A stretch of DNA of 64,000 nucleotides from Spirochaetales bacterium (lineage in GTDB: Bacteria > Spirochaetota > Leptospiria > Leptospirales > Leptonemataceae): the NCBI GenBank assembly GCA_015075425.1, contig JABTUL010000001.1:744001-808000 (forward strand), in the 5' to 3' direction. Position 1 is the stretch's first letter; every line of letters starts with the position of its first letter. Below, piece after piece: positions 57,228-64,000 of this stretch. The notes under the pieces were generated by a model. That model did not search any database. It had not been told where the DNA came from and saw only the letters and a list, made by a program, of their open reading frames with translations. The position numbers were made by a program, and so were the translations under genes.

Positions 57228-59125
57228 ATTTACTACCAAGAACGCTTATCGTTGTTGGCGTGCTGGGTGTTTCCCTTCTGTGTCTATCGCCCAATTTTAC
57301 CAGCAACCGCCTGACGGTTGTGTTTAATGAAACGCGCTGGGCAGGCGATGAGAAGGTAGCCATTCCTCAGGCAGAGATAGATGAATTCATTGCGGACCGT
57401 GAGAACGGTCTTGGGCTTTACTTCCCGGACAATGAGTGTGTGAAGGCTGTGGACAATCCGCGGCAGTGCACGCTCAGTCGACGGTTTTTAACAGAAGCTC
57501 AGGTCAACGAACTGTCTCAGGCTTTCCCGGAATTCATTGATGAGGATCGCACCTTTATCCAGCCTGACGGAATCGAGCGTTTCTTTAGCTTCCTTTCAGA
57601 GAAATCATTTAAAAATTTGAGAATAAAACTGGGCCTGGATCTGCAGGGTGGCATGAGGGCTGTGTTGCGGGCCGATTTCGAGCACTATGCAAAGCGGCTT
57701 CGTGAGAACTATGCACATACTTTGAAAGAGCTGGAAGGAAAGATTGCTGCAGCACCGGTTGCAGAGAAGCCGGCTTTGCAATTACAAAAAGAAGATATCG
57801 AGAGTAAGTTTACCATCAGCGAGGAGCGCAAGGCTGAACTTCTTGCAGAAGCCAAACGGGTCATCGACAAAAGGCTGGCTTCCCAGAACCTGACCGAACC
57901 GGAGGTGCGTGTACAACCCGGCAGTCATTCGATTGCCGTGGATATGCCGGGGGCCGGTAACTCCCAGGAAGTTCTGCGGCGCATAAAAGATACGGTCACC
58001 GTGGAATACCGCATCGTGCAGCAAAATGAGGCTGCGGATCGACTCCGGGAAGAGCGCTTTGATGTTTATTTGCAGCGCCTGCAGGATCTTTATACAGCTG
58101 AGGTGCGCCCTGATCCCCGGGAAATCGAGAGCCTGTTAAAAAAGGTGGCGGAGGAAGCAGAACTGCGGCCGGAAGATGGCCAGCTTTTTCTTTACTGGCG
58201 GCGAGGCCGCAAGGCCAATTCGGCGCTTCTGCCCCGTGAATTCCGCTTGCTGGGTCCGGTGGTCATGGACGGCAATGACATGAGCGATGCTCAGGCCAGT
58301 ATCAACCCGCTGACACCGTACTATCGGATCAGCTTTGTTTTGAATGCGGACGGGGCGACAAAGTTTGCTGACATCACCACAGCCAACCGCGGCAAGCAAC
58401 TGGCCATCCTCTGGGGTGATCGAGTGATGAGTGAACCCAACATCAATGAGCCCATCACCGGCGGTATGGGAGAAATTACCGGTCAATTCGAGCAATCAGA
58501 AGCCGAAGAAGTGGCCAGCGTAATCAAGGAGGGAGCATTGCCCCTGAGTCTTGAAGTGCTGAGCGTGAGTTTTGTTGGCCCTTCACTGGGACTGGACTCT
58601 ATTGCGGCCGGTGTCTATTCCATTCTGGTGGGATTTTTCCTTGTAGTGCTCTTTATGGTTCTTTACTATAAGCTTTCCGGACTTGTTGCCATCAGTGCTC
58701 TGTTTTTCAACGTCGTCCTTATGCTGGCTGTACTCAGCCTGCTGGAATTCACTCTGACTCTGCCCGGGCTTGCCGGCATCATCCTTACTGTGGGCATGGC
58801 GGTGGATGCTAATGTGATCATATTCGAGAAAATGAAGGAAGAAGTGGAGGCGGGTCGTTCGCCGGCTCTGTCCATCGAAAGCGGATATGCCTCGAGTTTC
58901 TGGACCATTCTTGATGCAAACATCACTACCATCATTGCGGCGATCATTCTGTTCTATACCAAGGATGGACCCATTATGGGCTTTGCCATAACACTTTTCT
59001 GGGGACTGGTAGCCTCCATGTTTACCGCTCTTTTTGTGACCCGCTGGATGTATGATATCGTGCAACAATTTCATCGCTTAAAAACATTGTCGATTGGCTG
59101 GACGGTTGAGGAGGGAGGCCGGTGA
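57224..59125 (+). CDS. secD: protein translocase subunit SecD
   Basis: SecD with SecF uses the proton gradient to pull proteins out of the SecYEG channel on the periplasmic side. The 633-residue protein has an N-terminal helix, a large periplasmic P1 region beginning with LRIKLGLDLQGGMRAVL, a second conserved part (TPYYRISFVLNADGATKFAD), and five C-terminal helices with GLAGIILTVGMAVDANVIIF, the RND-type motif with the functional Asp. An insert of about 130 residues before the DLQGG motif makes it longer than many SecDs. Its GTG-started partner secF overlaps by four bases. Confidence 0.96.
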   Translation: MNLLPRTLIVVGVLGVSLLCLSPNFTSNRLTVVFNETRWAGDEKVAIPQAEIDEFIADRENGLGLYFPDNECVKAVDNPRQCTLSRRFLTEAQVNELSQAFPEFIDEDRTFIQPDGIERFFSFLSEKSFKNLRIKLGLDLQGGMRAVLRADFEHYAKRLRENYAHTLKELEGKIAAAPVAEKPALQLQKEDIESKFTISEERKAELLAEAKRVIDKRLASQNLTEPEVRVQPGSHSIAVDMPGAGNSQEVLRRIKDTVTVEYRIVQQNEAADRLREERFDVYLQRLQDLYTAEVRPDPREIESLLKKVAEEAELRPEDGQLFLYWRRGRKANSALLPREFRLLGPVVMDGNDMSDAQASINPLTPYYRISFVLNADGATKFADITTANRGKQLAILWGDRVMSEPNINEPITGGMGEITGQFEQSEAEEVASVIKEGALPLSLEVLSVSFVGPSLGLDSIAAGVYSILVGFFLVVLFMVLYYKLSGLVAISALFFNVVLMLAVLSLLEFTLTLPGLAGIILTVGMAVDANVIIFEKMKEEVEAGRSPALSIESGYASSFWTILDANITTIIAAIILFYTKDGPIMGFAITLFWGLVASMFTALFVTRWMYDIVQQFHRLKTLSIGWTVEEGGR

Positions 59126-60039
59126 GGTTTTCTCGTTTCCGTACACTATTTTTTCTGATTTCTTTGGTTTCCATTATAGCCTGCTATGCGGCGACATTTA
59201 TCTATCACGGTGGTTTTGCCCGCAGCATTGCCTTCAACGGAGGGTTTCGCTTCACCATCCAGTTTGATCCGGATGTCAGCAAGGAATCCCTGGAAGCTCT
59301 GCTCAAAGATAAAGGTTTTGCCGATGCGCAGATACGGCTGGCAAGTTCCCGCCTCAATCAATTTGACCTGGAGTTCGAGCCCGATGTTCTGGAAGGCCGC
59401 ACGCTGGCAGCACCTCCGGCGGAGGACCAGGTCAACGAGCCCGGTCCGGTGGAAATTCTGGAAGCAGAACTTCTTTCCTTTTTACCGATTTCCGGTTCGG
59501 AGTGGATCATTTCCCGGGAGAAGATCTCTGCCAGCTACGGAGAGGAACTGGCAAAGCTGACCTTCTATACCCTGCTTGCCTGCATTATTGTGATTGGTAT
59601 TTACCTTTCTGCTCGCTTTACTTTTCCCTTTGCTCTGGGAGCCTCGCTTGCGCTGCTACATGATGTATTCTTTACCATTGCCTTTATCGGTATCATGCAA
59701 ATCAAGCCCAGCATACCGGTGGTGGCTGCCCTGCTCACTGTAATCGGTTATTCCATCAATGATACCATTGTGATCTTTGACCGTATACGCGATACCCTAC
59801 CGGAGGGTGCATCCATTGTGCCTGATATTACAGATATGGCCATCACGCAGACACTATCGCGCACCATCATTACCTCCCTGGCCACGGTTCTCGTTATCGT
59901 AGCTCTCCTTTTTGGTGGCGCAACCAGCCTGTACGATTTTGCCACAATCATTCTTTTTGGCATCATCGTGGGTACGTACTCTTCAATCTTCATTGCTTCC
60001 CATTTTGTGCAATGGTATGTGGAATGGCGCAATTCCTGA
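59122..60039 (+). CDS. secF: protein translocase subunit SecF
   Basis: A 305-residue partner of SecD, starting with GTG. It has an N-terminal helix, the periplasmic P4-like part with AFNGGFRFTIQFDPDVS (usual GGT/DFxGG), and five further helices with VVAALLTVIGYSINDTIVIFD and DRIRD, the SecF signature, and ITQTLSRTIITSLATVLVI. The residue normally Asp or Glu in the periplasmic start motif is kept. It overlaps secD and the next gene, ribD, whose probable ATG (60017) lies inside its last codons. Confidence 0.95.
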   Translation: MRFSRFRTLFFLISLVSIIACYAATFIYHGGFARSIAFNGGFRFTIQFDPDVSKESLEALLKDKGFADAQIRLASSRLNQFDLEFEPDVLEGRTLAAPPAEDQVNEPGPVEILEAELLSFLPISGSEWIISREKISASYGEELAKLTFYTLLACIIVIGIYLSARFTFPFALGASLALLHDVFFTIAFIGIMQIKPSIPVVAALLTVIGYSINDTIVIFDRIRDTLPEGASIVPDITDMAITQTLSRTIITSLATVLVIVALLFGGATSLYDFATIILFGIIVGTYSSIFIASHFVQWYVEWRNS

Positions 60040-61129
60040 TGATTTTCCCTTAGGCCAGGTTCCCGACCCGGTTGCCCGGCTCCTTTGTCGGGATTCTCTG
60101 CTGGCAATGGGTCTGTCAAAGCCCAACCCGCCGGTTGCCTGCGTGATTGAAACAACACAGGGGCAGTATTTCAGCGGGGGGACGGAGCCGGTTGGTGGTC
60201 GTCATGCGGAAATTGTTGCTCTGGACGCCTACGATGCGAGTGGCTGCCAGGATCCCTTCCAGCTCTACGTTACCCTTGAACCTTGCAGTCGCCAGGGCCG
60301 AACGGGCCCCTGTTCGCAGCGGCTGAAAAAGTACAGGCAGCTAAAAAAAATCGTTTTCTTCCACCGTGACCCGACGCAGCGATCCTTGGAAGACTTGAGC
60401 GCCCTGTGTCCTGTCGAGCGGGTGGACCTCTCCAGTTTTTTTTTGCAGGGATTCCTTCGCCGGGTGAGCCGGCATCGCCCGCGACTTTTCTTTAAGGTTG
60501 CTTGCAGCAAGGACGGCTTTATCGCCCCGCTGCCCCCCCGGCGCTCTCCCATTTCCGGCAGGGAAGCCGGGGCTTTTGTGCAATTGCTCAGATCGCGTAT
60601 GGGTGCTGTTGTGGTTGGCGGGCGAACGATTCAGATCGATCAGCCGCAGCTCAATTATCGCATCCCCCCTTCCTTTGATCTGCCCCGCTACAGTCCGCTG
60701 GAAGGAGAATCGATCTTTTTGCAGAGTATGTTCGAGTATGCCCGGCTTCTCTGTGAGCAGGATGTCAGTTTCCTCCAGCCTTTACGTATAGGTTGCCTCA
60801 ATCCTTCGCGTCCGCCCGCGCCCGATTTTATCCGCAGGCAGAAAAGTCTGCCGGGACCCTTCCTCACTTTTGACTCAAGCCGACCTCCTTTAGAATTTCT
60901 GTCCTACCTGTCAGAACTTGCCTGTAACGACGTTCTCCTTGAAGGAGGTGCCGGCCTTTTCCGGTGGCTGGAGGATTCTCCGGAAAAGGGGGATGTTATT
61001 ATACTTTTGCAATCAAAAGAGGTAAGGATGGGAAGCGGACTGAAGTTACCATCTCTTTTCCAGGCAGAGTCTTATCCGGTTTGCTGCGATCTGGGACAGG
61101 ACCTGCTTTTTTTCCGGGAAATCTCCTGA
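60017..61129 (+). CDS. ribD: RibD-like bifunctional riboflavin deaminase/reductase
   Basis: RibD deaminates the pyrimidine ring and reduces the ribosyl chain in riboflavin synthesis. From the ATG at 60017 it has 370 residues. The deaminase half keeps the zinc site: GGRHAEIVALDAY (His-Ala-Glu) and TLEPCSRQGRTGPCSQ (two Cys), with NPPVACVI for the substrate. The reductase half has FFKVACSKDGFIA, MGAVVVGGRTIQIDQPQLNYR and NDVLLEGGAGLFRWL, but is shorter and more divergent than usual (for instance the GRxxT-type site). The start overlaps secF by 23 bases, so it is cotranscribed with the Sec operon. Whether the reductase half is fully active is uncertain. Confidence 0.88.
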   Translation: MWNGAIPDDFPLGQVPDPVARLLCRDSLLAMGLSKPNPPVACVIETTQGQYFSGGTEPVGGRHAEIVALDAYDASGCQDPFQLYVTLEPCSRQGRTGPCSQRLKKYRQLKKIVFFHRDPTQRSLEDLSALCPVERVDLSSFFLQGFLRRVSRHRPRLFFKVACSKDGFIAPLPPRRSPISGREAGAFVQLLRSRMGAVVVGGRTIQIDQPQLNYRIPPSFDLPRYSPLEGESIFLQSMFEYARLLCEQDVSFLQPLRIGCLNPSRPPAPDFIRRQKSLPGPFLTFDSSRPPLEFLSYLSELACNDVLLEGGAGLFRWLEDSPEKGDVIILLQSKEVRMGSGLKLPSLFQAESYPVCCDLGQDLLFFREIS

Positions 61130-61139
61130 TACGAAAAGG

Positions 61140-62012
61140 TCACAGATGCATATAAATGAGCGCAGCAAAGGTTAAAATCCAGCCGGCGAGAGACAGCTGA
61201 ATCATCCCGTCTTTGAGTAGAATTTCCGTGGGCGAGCCGCTGCGCTTCTCCACAAAGGTGATCTGTAAGTAGCGCATAATTCCGCCAATGACGAAAAAAA
61301 CAGTAAGATAAAGTCGATCGCTGCCCAGGCGGTTCACAACGGCCGGGGAAAGAGTGTACATGATGTATCCTACAATCGTAATCGATGCCCCGAGGACCAT
61401 GGCTGCGTTGAGAAATTCCAGGTTGTAACCATCGATCACGGGCCTTGTGCGTTCTCCTTTCTCGATGAAGATAAGCACATCATCTCTCCTTTTGGCCAGG
61501 GCCAGGAATAGTGCCAGGAGAAAGGTGATGACGACTATCCAGGGAGACAGAGGAATTCCGGTTACAACAGATCCGGCCATGAGCCGCAGCACAAAGCCAA
61601 AAGCGATTGTCATCACATCCAGCACGGCCAGATGTTTGAGCTTGATGGAATAAGCGACGTTGATCAGCAGGTAAAAAAGAAGGAGTAAGGCCAGCCGATA
61701 GGAAAATAGAAAGGAAGCTACAGTTGCCCCGATAAACAGAATCGCTGCAAGCGTGAGAGCCAGATCCGCCCGTACTGTACCGGCCGCCAGCGGACGGTTC
61801 TTTTTTGTGGGATGCTTCCGGTCTTCTTCCCGGTCCATGTAATCATTGAATACGTAGTGAGCGCTTGCTACGGCGGAGAAACACAAAAATGCAACGGTAG
61901 CTTCCAGCAGATGGGTCAGTTCAAAGATCTGTAAGGCAAAGAATACGGGCAGAAATACGAAGAGATTTTTGACGTATTGATGAGGCCGCAGGAGACGAAT
62001 CAAAGCCAGCAT
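61140..62012 (-). CDS. UbiA-family prenyltransferase, decaprenyl-phosphate phosphoribosyltransferase-like
   Basis: A 290-residue membrane protein with about eight helices. RPHQYVKNLFVFLPVFFA at the start, NDYMDREEDRKHPTKKNRPL (first Asp-rich motif, NDxxDxxxD) and YSIKLKHLAVLDVMTIAFGF match UbiA enzymes of the decaprenylphosphate phosphoribosyltransferase type, which move a phosphoribosyl group to a polyprenyl phosphate. The second Asp-rich motif is weaker (KRRDDVLIFIE). In Leptospirales it could serve arabinose-like or ribose-containing glycan synthesis, but this is inference. It lies alone on the minus strand, converging on ribD. Confidence 0.85.
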   Translation of the reverse strand: MLALIRLLRPHQYVKNLFVFLPVFFALQIFELTHLLEATVAFLCFSAVASAHYVFNDYMDREEDRKHPTKKNRPLAAGTVRADLALTLAAILFIGATVASFLFSYRLALLLLFYLLINVAYSIKLKHLAVLDVMTIAFGFVLRLMAGSVVTGIPLSPWIVVITFLLALFLALAKRRDDVLIFIEKGERTRPVIDGYNLEFLNAAMVLGASITIVGYIMYTLSPAVVNRLGSDRLYLTVFFVIGGIMRYLQITFVEKRSGSPTEILLKDGMIQLSLAGWILTFAALIYMHL

Positions 62013-62096
62013 TATCTACCATTTTGGCCGCCCTTTCCTCCGTCAAGGAGCCTGACTTTTTGCTTGATAGGAATTCCTTTATGGAGAGGATCAGTC

Positions 62097-62588
62097 ATGC
62101 GCTGGCCTGTCGCCCTGATATTCCTTTTTTTTGCTTCTGGTTGTCTTGTGCTCCATCAGGTGGACTTGAAGGGACCGGGTACCGTTGAAGGTAAAGATCT
62201 CAACCGACTGCTGCAAGGTCAGATGACCGGGGCTTTTTATCAGGGGGCTCTTCTCTTTGGTCGGCCCGGACAACAGGAATCGGCGGTAGCTCAGGCTGCT
62301 GTTGTGGCCGGCCGATTGTTTAAGGGAATGGTGGGTGTCCGCGATGACGGCCATTATACGCTGCAGAGTGCGCTACAGTGCAGTCGGACCGTTGAGCGGG
62401 GAGGGGCTGTTGTTGTTGCCCGTGTCTTTGATAGCCTGCAGACCTGTCCGCTGTCGCCGGCCGTGTGCGAAATAGAGTCCGGGTCGATATTTCCGGCAGC
62501 CTTTCAATCAGCGTTTCTATTAAAAGAACACAGTTGCGATCTGAAGGAAGCGGGAATGATTCTGGCCGTGGGCGATATTCATTATTGA
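62097..62588 (+). CDS. small lipoprotein of unknown function
   Basis: A 163-residue protein from the ATG at 62097, preceded by GGAGAGGA. The signal peptide ends in the lipobox FFASGC (Cys 16). The mature part begins LVLHQVDLKGPGTVEGKDLN and contains VVVARVFDSLQTCPLSPAVCEIE with two further Cys that may form a disulfide. It resembles TRL-like or small Leptospira lipoproteins in size only. Divergent from the UbiA-family gene. No function can be given. Confidence 0.72.
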   Translation: MRWPVALIFLFFASGCLVLHQVDLKGPGTVEGKDLNRLLQGQMTGAFYQGALLFGRPGQQESAVAQAAVVAGRLFKGMVGVRDDGHYTLQSALQCSRTVERGGAVVVARVFDSLQTCPLSPAVCEIESGSIFPAAFQSAFLLKEHSCDLKEAGMILAVGDIHY

Positions 62589-62686
62589 GATGCTGGTCTT
62601 CGCCTGACAGTTTTTTTCATTCCGATTTGCTCCGGAAAGGGTGGAAAAAAATGTGGCATGCAGATAGGGATCCGGGATACTGAATT

Positions 62687-63481
62687 ATGCGCTGGTCATT
62701 TCTCCAAGACACTACATCTGCTCGTGATCTCTTACTCGATTGCCGCTCTGAAGCGCAGTACGCAGCAGGTACACTTCCTGGGGCCTACGGCGCAGCGCTG
62801 GTCAAAAAACCCATCGGTTCCGGGCCTAAATCGCAGGAATTTCTTAACGGAATGGTTCAGGCCGTGAAGAAGCTGGCGAAGGATAAGGAAACAGTTGTTT
62901 GTTTTGATGAAGGACAGGGGATGTACGCCAGCCGCATGGCCTGGATTTTGCGTTCCGCTGGCTTGAAGAATGCCATGCTCCTGTCCCGGAAGTTCAGTGA
63001 CTTTTCCACTCAGGACTTGAAGGCCGGCCCGGGCCAGATTGAGCCTGAAGGAGCATCCGCGAGAAGCAGTCCCGGGATGATCATGCTTATCAACCATCTG
63101 CAAAAGGAACTGACCCGTGTGCAGCTCATCGATGCGCGTACGCCGGAGGAATATGAAGGGGAGCTACCGCGAATGATCAGTCCGGAACCGGGCAGTATGT
63201 GCGGCCGCATTCCAGGTTCAATCAACTGGGACTGGCGCTCGCTGTACAACCAGGAGGGCGTGCTCCGCGATAAGATGGAGATCATTATGGACATCAAAAG
63301 AATGGGGTTTATGCAGGAACGCCCCACCGTCATCTATGACTTCAATGGCGCTCGTTCCTGTACAATGGCTCTGGTCATGCATTGTTGTGGTTATCGTAAC
63401 ATTTCCGTTTACCTTGGTTCCTGGATGGAATGGCGCAAAAGCAATTTACCCAAGCAAAATTTCCATCCCTGGTTGAATTGA
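62687..63481 (+). CDS. two-domain rhodanese-like protein lacking the usual active-site Cys
   Basis: A 264-residue cytoplasmic protein with two rhodanese modules. The first (about 1-100) begins RDLLLDCRSEAQYAAGTLPG and has VVCFDEGQGMYASRMAWIL; the second (about 140-260) begins VQLIDARTPEEYEGE and IPGSINWDWRSL. In classical thiosulfate sulfurtransferases the second module has a Cys-containing loop of type CxxGxRS; here the same loop reads YDFNGARSC, with Asp at the Cys position and a Cys six residues later. Sulfur transfer by the normal route is therefore doubtful. It lies 98 bases downstream of the lipoprotein gene. Confidence 0.83.
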   Translation: MRWSFLQDTTSARDLLLDCRSEAQYAAGTLPGAYGAALVKKPIGSGPKSQEFLNGMVQAVKKLAKDKETVVCFDEGQGMYASRMAWILRSAGLKNAMLLSRKFSDFSTQDLKAGPGQIEPEGASARSSPGMIMLINHLQKELTRVQLIDARTPEEYEGELPRMISPEPGSMCGRIPGSINWDWRSLYNQEGVLRDKMEIIMDIKRMGFMQERPTVIYDFNGARSCTMALVMHCCGYRNISVYLGSWMEWRKSNLPKQNFHPWLN

Positions 63482-63516
63482 CAGTTTCCGGCCGGGCTGC
63501 ATAAAGGTCGGCACCC

Positions 63517-64000
63517 ATGCGAGTCCTGTGCTACTTTTTGCTCTTAAGCGCGACGGGTGCTCTTTCCGCATCTCCCCTGGGGCCAGGGATGCGTTTCTGG
63601 TACACTCTGGAAACCGAACATTTCCGCATCCACTATCCATCGGGGCAACGGGACGCAGCTGTGCGCCTGGCCCCCCTTGCGGAGAAGACACATAAGCGGC
63701 TTGAAGCACGCTACCGCGGTGGCGGCAAAAAAACCGATGTTGTGCTGGTCTTTGATTCGGATCTGGTCAATGCATTTGCCAGCACAGCGTATGGCCTGGA
63801 TCAAGTGGTTCTCTACCTGAACCATCCGGAACTGGGGCAGTTCTCGCGCTACGATTCGTGGCTTGAGCTTCTTTTTGTGCATGAGTATACGCATATCGTT
63901 ACGACCCGTTACTATGACCTGGGAGATCTCTCGGGGCTGTTTCGGATTCTCTTTGGCATTCCCTGGAACTTCCTGGCTCCGCAGGGATTTATAGAAGGCA
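63517..64000 (+). CDS. exported HExxH metallopeptidase-like protein (3' end beyond window)
   Basis: The frame from ATG 63517 (AAGG nine bases upstream) runs to the window end, giving 161 codons. It has a signal peptide (LCYFLLLSATGALSA), an N-terminal domain with ETEHFRIHYPSGQRDAAVR and the zinc-type motif FVHEYTHIVTTRYYD, as in the peptidase-MA-like family often placed before WD40/TolB propeller domains. The ending PQGFIEG would supply the third zinc ligand (Glu) in that family, but the sequence stops there. The downstream part is unknown. Confidence 0.8.
   Translation, partial: MRVLCYFLLLSATGALSASPLGPGMRFWYTLETEHFRIHYPSGQRDAAVRLAPLAEKTHKRLEARYRGGGKKTDVVLVFDSDLVNAFASTAYGLDQVVLYLNHPELGQFSRYDSWLELLFVHEYTHIVTTRYYDLGDLSGLFRILFGIPWNFLAPQGFIEG

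Overview
The window is chromosomal DNA from a Leptospirales-type spirochaete, probably outside Leptospira itself (Leptonema/Turneriella-like). The reasons are a clear LipL41-family TPR lipoprotein, a DUF115 motility-accessory protein, many small lipoproteins and TPR proteins, a GC content that looks above 50 % by eye, and a diderm-type gene set (ExbB/ExbD/TonB, O-antigen ligase, beta-barrel tails). No rRNA, tRNA, intact insertion sequence or CRISPR array was seen. Genes are dense, often overlapping by 1-20 bases, and lie on both strands in short operons.

Layout. 1-5.2 kb (mostly minus): a DedA/ATP-grasp fusion cut by the window edge, a DinB-like protein, a decayed patch (Rpn-type transposase/nuclease tail and a headless outer-membrane barrel tail), a bacterial PH-domain protein and uvrC. 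5.2-10.6 kb: a partner-switching signalling set, with a kinase-like ATPase and STAS antagonist on plus converging on a SpoIIE-type phosphatase operon on minus. 10.7-17.4 kb (minus): a large unknown protein directly after the RNase P RNA gene rnpB, then trkH, trkA and a degenerate HD-GYP protein. 17.4-23.4 kb (plus): crotonyl-CoA carboxylase/reductase, an MsbA-like ABC exporter, a receiver-domain protein, the LipL41-like lipoprotein and dGTPase. 23.4-26.3 kb (minus): DAHP synthase, DUF115 protein and a probable RNA polymerase omega subunit with a very acidic tail. 26.3-31.6 kb: diguanylate cyclase, lipoprotein, unknown proteins, a 33-residue basic ORF and a TPR protein lacking a normal start codon. 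31.5-35.8 kb (minus): ExbB-ExbD-ExbD-TonB, lipoprotein, O-antigen ligase. 35.9-37.5 kb: thiS, thiE and a WecG/TagA glycosyltransferase. 37.5-41.2 kb: a 1235-residue repeat/TPR protein. 41.3-44.7 kb: glycogen-binding-like, M23 peptidase and GDPD-like proteins.

44.7-54.7 kb is the most distinctive part: a bidirectional locus with two different ThDP-dependent decarboxylase/synthase-type enzymes, a KstD-like FAD dehydrogenase, two radical SAM enzymes, a class I glutamine amidotransferase-like protein, an NAD-dependent epimerase and an SDR protein that has lost its catalytic core. The enzyme mix suggests an uncharacterised small-molecule or cell-envelope biosynthetic pathway. trpD follows on the same strand.

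54.7-64 kb: trpD, yajC, a proline-rich membrane protein, secD, secF and ribD form a plus-strand run; then a UbiA-family prenyltransferase (minus), a lipoprotein, a two-domain rhodanese lacking the usual active-site Cys, and the start of a HExxH metallopeptidase cut by the window end.
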